Assembly: GCF_963576675.1 (NCBI RefSeq)
Contig: NC_088911.1
Coordinates: 138,263,929 to 138,327,928, forward strand
Length of the DNA stretch: 64,000 nucleotides
Source: Euphorbia lathyris
Lineage: Eukaryota; Streptophyta; Magnoliopsida; Malpighiales; Euphorbiaceae
Reading direction: 5' to 3'
The notes beneath the pieces were generated by a model that was given only the letters and a program-made list of their open reading frames with translations, ran no database searches and was not told the origin of the DNA. This document shows positions 57,972 through 64,000 of the stretch, in pieces. Made by a program: the position numbers and the translations under genes. Positions within the stretch are counted from its first letter, which is position 1; each line of letters starts with the position of its first letter.

Positions 57972-58472
57972 GCATACCGTACTGCATTTAAAACACCAAT
58001 AGGAATGACTCCATACCGATTAGTGTATGGGAAGGCATGTCATTTGCCAGTCGAATTAGAACACAAAGCCTATTGGGCTATTAGGGAACTTAACTTTAAT
58101 TTGCAACAAGCAGGTAAGAAACGTTTGCTCAACTTAAATGAGTTAGACGAGTTACGTCATCTATCTTACGAAAATGCGAAAATATATAAAGAAAAAGTGA
58201 AAAAATGGCACGACGCCAAGATTAAAGTCAAAAGCTTTAACATTGGGGACAAGGTGCTGTTATTTAATTCACGACTCCGTTTATTTCCAGGTAAACTTAA
58301 GTCCAGATGGACAGGACCATATCTAGTCATTAAAGTATTTGATTATGGCTCTTTGGAACTTGAAGGACCTGACGGAGTTCGTTTCAAAGTTAACGGTAAT
58401 AGATGCAAAATCTATTACGAAAATGTTTCAAACAAAGAAATTGCATTCGTAACGCATTTTTCTGAAGATTAA
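57972..58472 (+). pseudogene. Athila integrase C-terminal part
   Basis: In the same frame after the [36 protein letters not shown], then [20 protein letters not shown] and [10 protein letters not shown], the usual end of Athila pol, with stop at 58470. No chromodomain. Without the TAG it would be joined to the core. Confidence 0.9.
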
Positions 58473-59197
58473 TTCATTTAAATTTAATGTACTTTATTTT
58501 TATTTTTATTTTATTTTATTTTGTTTTGTTTTGTTAGTTTTAATTTAGTTTAATGATTTTTGATTTAGTTTAAATTTTTGCACATGCCAATTTTATGATT
58601 TTTAATTATTAATAGACTTTATATTAAGATTTAGATGCATAAAAATATGTTTAAGTCATGCTTTTATTTTAATTTTAGGTCTTTAGTTCGAATTAGAAGA
58701 AATTTGGTGATTCTCAGCCGAGAATTTGGAATTCTCAGTTGAGAATTCACATTTTCAGAATTGACCAAACAGGTAAGGAATTTTCTGAACTTACCGAGAA
58801 TTTATATTCTCGGCTGAGAATCAGAAATATAGGGTTTCGACGCCTGATTTCCGCAAGGAAATCAGCGTGTCGCGACCGAGAATTGAATTGGGATTCTCGG
58901 TCGCGACACGGGAGTTTTTTTTACACCATCAGACCTGTTTCTTCTTCATCCTGCAGACATGGCCTTTCAAACTCGAAAAATTGAGTTTCTTCAACTTTCA
59001 GGGGTATGATTTTATGCCTTTTCGCATCAAAACAACACCTCTTTTCGTCCTATTATCCTATAAATAAATCCTAGAGGATCAAAGTTCTGTTACATTATTT
59101 TCTTTTCATCTCTGTCAGAACAAAATTCTGATTTTCTCAAAACACCATTATTAACTAAGTTACAGACACATTTGTTTCTTTAGTTCCTCACAAAACC
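58473..59197 (+). other. Spacer between pol and ATHILA ORF: hairpin and TATA box
   Basis: AT-rich start, then a series of TTCTCAGCCGAGAAT-like words (58705-58830) and a perfect 18-bp inverted repeat (58866-58883 and 58893-58910; arm CGTGTCGCGACCGAGAAT, loop of nine). A TATAAATA box at 59059-59066 lies 139 bp before the ATHILA ATG. The same arrangement occurs at 51445-51802. No gene here. Confidence 0.65.
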
Positions 59198-61940
59198 ATG
59201 ACTACTAAATGATAGGGGCATTTCGTCCCTATCTTTTAGCATGATTTACGGTTTAGTTTTAGATGAAATAAATAAGTTTAATTGCAAAAATAGAGTGTTT
59301 TAATAAAATAGCGAAATAAAAATAAATTCTGTACTTTCGGTTAATTTTTCTTATTTTTGATTAATTTAAAAAATAAAAACGTCAAGCTAACTCGGCTCTC
59401 GAGAATTGTATTTCAGGTACGAGCAAGGAGTGAAATTCCACCGACATGCGCGTGGCGTATCTCCCTTCACGCGGGGCATGGAACATTTGGTCAGAAATAA
59501 TTGTGCAATCCACAGGCACCACGTGGAATCTAGTCACCAATACGCGGGGCGTATCAACCACCACGCGGGGCGTGGAACATGTGTCAGAAATGATAAGCCT
59601 AATCCTGAAAATCAGACTGCATGGTCTCCCTGAGTCAACTACCCTACGCGGGACGTACCACCTTACACGCGGGGCGTGTAAGGAAGTTCTTCAATCAAAA
59701 AAGCTCAGAAACTTATTTACGCGAGGCGTGCTTCAGCTACGCGGTGCGTAAAAGGCCCAATTCAAGCAATAAAATCTCAGAAACTCAAACACGCGAGGCG
59801 CACCCCAGTCTACGCGCGGCGTGATTGAGACAACAAGATCTGGATTTGGTCCACATGCAGGAGATTTCTGACGGAATGGGCAATTACGCGGGGCGTACTC
59901 CACCATACGCGAGACGTGTCATGGGAAATCTGCATAAAATCATGTTCCTCCATGCTTGTATCTTATGAAATTACAACTCTACCCTAGCTTGATGTGTATA
60001 AATAAGAGTGACTAGCACTCATTTAGAAAGCTCTGAATATCTCTTAATCTTGTAATCTTGAACCTTACATCTTACATCTTAGTATAGTTCTTGTTAGATA
60101 GTGTGAGATTGTAGTTTATGTAAGCAATTCTCTTCCACCTTGAGAGCTTGTTCGTTGATCCCGACATTCCATCAAAGTTCCATTCCATCTCCGTCCACCA
60201 AGCTCGAAAGCTCCACCTCCAAGTCCTAAGAGACGGCCTTGAGTCCGGTTAGCTAGTTCCGAGGGTGGATTCTTCCCTTTTCACTTGCTAATTAGCTTGT
60301 ACTCTTCCTATGTACTAGGCTTGGTTGTATTTCATATTTACATTCTCCATATTTATAATTTATGATTCATAATCCCTTTCTCTATATTTGTATTGATGTT
60401 TGCTACTTGTTTTGATACTCGTAATTGATTATTGTGTAGGAGAACGCGATTTCCGACGCCATTCGGGCTATCTTTAGGGATTCACATAGGAGTTGCCTTA
60501 CCGGAAGTGACACTCCAGAAACCGTAGGGATTGACAAACCACGGAACTTACGGGCCCTAATTTCTGGTCCCAAGCATTAGACACGCCTTGACTAGGAACC
60601 ACGTAGTCTAAGTACTTCACGGATCGGTCACACTACACATAGTCGTCATTGCAAGAGTAAAACATTAACCGTTTATATATTGAGAGACATTATTTGTCAT
60701 ATTTATAACTTATCGCCATCCATATCATTCCGTAGAGTTTTGCTATATAAACTTGTCTCACCCGTAGTTAGGAGTAGTTTGTAGTTGTTCCCCGAATCAA
60801 CTCAAAGTATTCACCGCTTAGATAACGTATAAAACCGAGTCGTCTAATACTTGTAGTTATAAATCCCATGGATTTGATACCCGGTCTTAACCGGATTATT
60901 ACTTGATACGACGGGGTACACTTGCCCCTAAGTAGTGGCGTCTAGTAGAGTTAGAGCATTTAGAAAGATCACATCCATAGTCGTAACACACTTATCGTAA
61001 TATACATTTCGTCGTAGAAAAGAACTCTCTAGCCGCTTACCCTATCACTAAACACAAATCCCCTAGGAAAAATGCTGCTTCAAGCAATAAACGTCCCGAC
61101 TTATCCAAACGATATGGTGCGCCATTTCCTATCTTCAATCATGATGAAGGCAGATGCTACTAGAGGCTTCGTTACAAGTTCTTCGTTGGAATGTTATATA
61201 TGGACGAGTTTTTGAATAAACAACTCGGAATAAGCGATGACATGAGTAGCTATTTGGAACGATTGGGATGGACAAAATTCGCCAACATGCGATTTCCTAT
61301 AATTGGCGATTGGATTCTCGAATTTTTCTGTACCGTTCGTTTTGTTAACAAACGAAGGGTGCGTCTTAGTTTTCGTCGAGATGGCAAAATATTTACTTTC
61401 GAATATCCCGAGTTGCATGCCTGGTTTGGTTTTCCCCCGAGGGATACAATCAAACGTCATCCTGGCAAAGATATGACATCCATAGACATATGGAGAATGC
61501 TCACTGGATTCTGGCGTTTAAATCCTCGACTCGCCTACAATGAATCCTTTCACTCCAATTCAATGCTGTATCTACATAAGTTTCTGTGTCACAGTCTGTT
61601 CGGTCGCACATTTAGTAGTGTGGTCCGCGACACCGACTTATATGTCCTTGGAGATATATTCCAAGGGAATACAGTTGATTCTTCAAAAATTCTGATGGAG
61701 GGTCTTGTTGCCGCTTCTCAATCCAAGGATAAAAAGATTGGATTCGGGAATATAATTTGCGGAATAATTCTCGGTACCAAGGGTACTATTGCTGTTCCTT
61801 GGAGTGAGGATGAATCTTTTCCGACACTAGACTATGAGTTTTTAGAATATGAAGGCCTAGTGAAACGTGTTTTTCGAGCAGGCCCGCATTTTCTTTCTGC
61901 ACCAGAACGTCAAGCTTTCGTGCAATTGAAAATTGAATGA
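59198..61940 (+). pseudogene. ATHILA env-position ORF, split by a solo LTR
   Basis: The ATG at 59198 is followed by only three codons before the solo LTR 59210-61047; after the LTR and the second target copy the frame continues at 61053 with HKSPRKNAASSNKRP. A TAG at about 61159 interrupts it, then it is open to 61938: MLYMDEFLNKQLGI, LGWTKFANMRFPIIGDWILEF, AWFGFPPRDTI, LYLHKFLCHSLFGR and IGFGNIICGIILGTKG. It is homologous to the ORF at 51803-52880, with the same block order, and belongs to the ATHILA ORF-1 family. Expression from the TATA box at 59059 is now separated from the body of the ORF by 1.84 kb. Confidence 0.85.
59210..61047 (+). mobile_element. Solo LTR, 1838 bp, with ACGCGGGGCGT cluster
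   Basis: Ends TGATAGGGGC and TACCCTATCA; perfect target duplication CTAAA (59205-59209 and 61048-61052). TATA box TATAAATA at about 59997; the R-U5 part has GACGGGGTACACTTGCCCC, similar to GACGGGGTACA in LTRs A-D, so it is a distant relative of that family in plus orientation. Between 59450 and 59920 about twelve copies of an ACGCGGGGCGT-type word occur. Confidence 0.93.
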
Positions 61941-63767
61941 TATAGGGCCAGAGAAATCCCGATTGATAGGGATGAGTATATAGAATTGTTCAAGTTTATA
62001 AGTTTTTCTTTTAATATTTTGTAAATATTTATGTATTTTGTGTGATTTCATTTCATTCTTTGTTTTTATGTTTTGTCTCAATTTTTGTACATATATGTTG
62101 ATTCAATAAAAAATCTTTACTTATTTTCGTTGATTTCTTGTTTTGACTAAAGTTAATATATGTTTTGACTATATCGCCAAATGAATTTAAGAATTGATGA
62201 TTTGGTGGAGAATAGTATGGTGATGAATGACAACCTCAATACCTTGAGGAGAGAGCACAGGTCTACTCGGCATCAGATGCTTTCATTCTTCCGTCGCTGA
62301 AATGTGGAAACTTCACCAACCCCTCCGGATTCCCCGCCTAATGCTTAGGTTTTATCTTTTCTTTTTATCTTATTATGTTGTTTTTCAATTTCCGTTCGGT
62401 ACAATATTACTATTTATTATGTTTCGTACAATTTTAATTCTATGTTGAATGCTTTTTCTTTGCTTAATTTCTATTTTATTTCGTATGCTTTATTTCGTGC
62501 TTATTTTTCATATTATATCCATATTTACACCAATGAGGACATGGTCCAATTTAAGTGTGGGAGGAGATATACATATATCATTTATACATATACGAATAAA
62601 CACAACGAATAAGAATAATTTTTAAAGCAACATTTACAAATGCAACATATATTGCAACACAATTTATTTAACATTATTTTTCAAAACGTTACATTTCGTA
62701 TGTTTATAAAAAATATATTTAACTTATGATTATTTTTAGGTTATCATTATCGTTAGAAATAATATTTCTATACGGGCAATATTTTTGAAAATTTTCATAA
62801 ATCTCCGATACGAATTTATCAAAAACTGTCTCGAGTGAATGTATTTAAGTAAATAAATTCTTTATTTTCAATCTCTATTTTATATCATGCAATTCATGAT
62901 ACAATAAATCTTATTTTAAATTTTCAATTAGGTTTATAGGCGTTAAATTGAACTAACAATTTTTAGCTCGGTTTGATTTTCGTCTTACATTAACACCAAT
63001 TGAAGTTTTTAAGGAAACTTTGGCCATAATACATGTTGAATTTTAAGTCAATATAGGATGAATGTGCTATCTTTCTTTTTCCCAAAGTTACAATTTTACA
63101 AAATTCATATTAATTAATCAATTAGTTGAATTCTTTAACTTTTGGCCACGATTGAGACCAACCTTATCACAATCGAGGTATGAAAGGGAAGAAAAATTAA
63201 GTACCGTCTACTTTTGGCCACGGTTGCGACCACCCTTATCACAATCGAGGTATGGAAGGAACGTTTAAAAACAAAAATTAAGCGTGTTTAAGTTTAAAGT
63301 AACGATTGCGTCCACCCATGGCATGGTCGGTACCTCTTAAGCGAACACTAAGCAATAAAATACGTATAAAGTTACGATCAAGACCACCCTTATCTCGGGC
63401 GTAACTAAGCAAATAAATTAAAATTAAGTACTTATTCATTTAATATATTTCATATTAGTTTAGGTTTGGGAAAGGAAATTTTGTGCTTTGAAATGCCTTG
63501 AGACAAAAGACTCAATAACATGCGTGCTTATATCGTCCCGAATACTTTAATTCGAAATTAAAAATACAAGACGAATGATATATCGTATTTATACTAAGTT
63601 AGTTTGATATTTTGCGTATAAATTTGCCATGCGAAGTTAGTCTTTTCGGCTTAACTAATTTAAAAAGTAATACAGAGATATATGTTTTATTTTTATAAAG
63701 AGATTAGTTAAGGAATAAATTCAGTGAAATTTTGCTCGGGACTAGCAAAAGATTAAGTGTGGAGATT
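61941..63767 (+). other. 3' non-coding region of main Athila
   Basis: About 1.8 kb without supported genes. Holds a second polypurine tract AAGTGTGGGAGGAGATA (62553-62569), 72-bp-class repeats (63139-63410) and the terminal polypurine tract AAGTGTGGAGATT (63755-63767) next to the 3' LTR. Confidence 0.75.
63139..63410 (+). repeat. Degenerate ~72-80 bp tandem repeats
   Basis: Two close units (cttttggccacg at 63139 and 63211; ACCCTTATCACAATCGAGGTATG in each) are followed by two diverged units near 63290 and 63369, recognisable by ACGATTGCGTCCACCC and ACGATCAAGACCACCC. Confidence 0.8.
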
Positions 63768-64000
63768 TGTTAAGCCCAAAATATACCTAAAATATCATCA
63801 ATAATTACATCAGTTTTGCTTCGAATTCATACTATTTATACCTGTTTAGAATACTTTTACTTTCGGATATGTTTCTTTCTTGCAAGGTACCTAAAATATT
63901 TGGTAAAATCCAAATAGGAACGAAAAGAGGTTAAAAATAGAATAAAACCCTACAAAAGGAGCTAAAGACGACGAAGATCAAACACGCCAAAACGAGGACA
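63768..64000 (+). mobile_element. 3' LTR of main Athila (start only)
   Basis: Starts TGTTAAGCCCAAAATATACC directly after the polypurine tract, the same start as the solo LTR ending at 45773. It runs off the window, so the target duplication and age cannot be read. Confidence 0.9.

Overview
This is nuclear DNA of a flowering plant, from a transposon-dense, probably heterochromatic region. The evidence is Ty3/gypsy elements of the Tat and Athila lineages with plant-type primer sites (tRNA-Asp-like and tRNA-Met-like), Ty1/copia remnants, an RTE-type LINE, a tRNA-derived SINE, hAT and Stowaway MITEs, and fragments of a plant type-B response regulator gene. I see no intact ordinary host gene. Family names come from motifs read by eye; no database search was possible.

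Layout. (1) About 1-14985: a segmental tandem array, unit about 6.4 kb, two copies and part of a third. Each unit carries a broken copia gag, retroelement debris and, in the first two, exon 1 of a type-B response regulator on the minus strand. Later insertions are private to single copies (three hAT-like MITEs, a LINE, a copia-type LTR), so the other copies serve as empty sites. (2) 14986-19274: a response-regulator exon (end of receiver plus start of GARP domain) and its intron, invaded by a 2 kb element with about 300-bp inverted ends, intron-derived tandem repeats and a Stowaway MITE. (3) 19275-23611: a chromovirus-like element with LTR and tRNA-Met PBS whose reverse transcriptase, RNase H and integrase are gone. 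It keeps an acidic repeat region, a retropepsin and an unexplained pair of 67-residue modules, and has been hit by a SINE. (4) 23893-42936: a Tat-lineage element, with gag split by a 10.3 kb insertion and pol broken by stops and frameshifts, but with a four-exon antisense gene that reads open for 665 codons. (5) 24911-35212: the insertion, a minus-strand Athila-like non-autonomous composite LTR-internal-LTR-internal-LTR with one GGGGG target duplication. (6) 42937-46227: copia remnant and unassigned DNA holding an Athila-type solo LTR. (7) 46228-50925: a plus-strand relative of the composite, without a 3' LTR. (8) 50926-64000: the 3' part of one Athila (env-like ATHILA ORF) fused to a truncated LTR of the next, followed by a nearly full-length Athila with gag deletion, pol, and an ATHILA ORF split by a second solo LTR; its 3' LTR begins at 63768.

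The sense-strand genes are gag-pol polyproteins (capsid, protease, RT, RNase H, integrase) in various states of decay; nearly all stops are explicable as C-to-T changes, as expected for methylated silent transposons. The parts least explained by known families are the intact antisense Tat gene, the protease-bearing acidic repeat protein at 20.1-23.2 kb, and the conserved non-coding parts of the Athila elements (second polypurine tract, hairpins, TATA box ahead of the env-like ORF).
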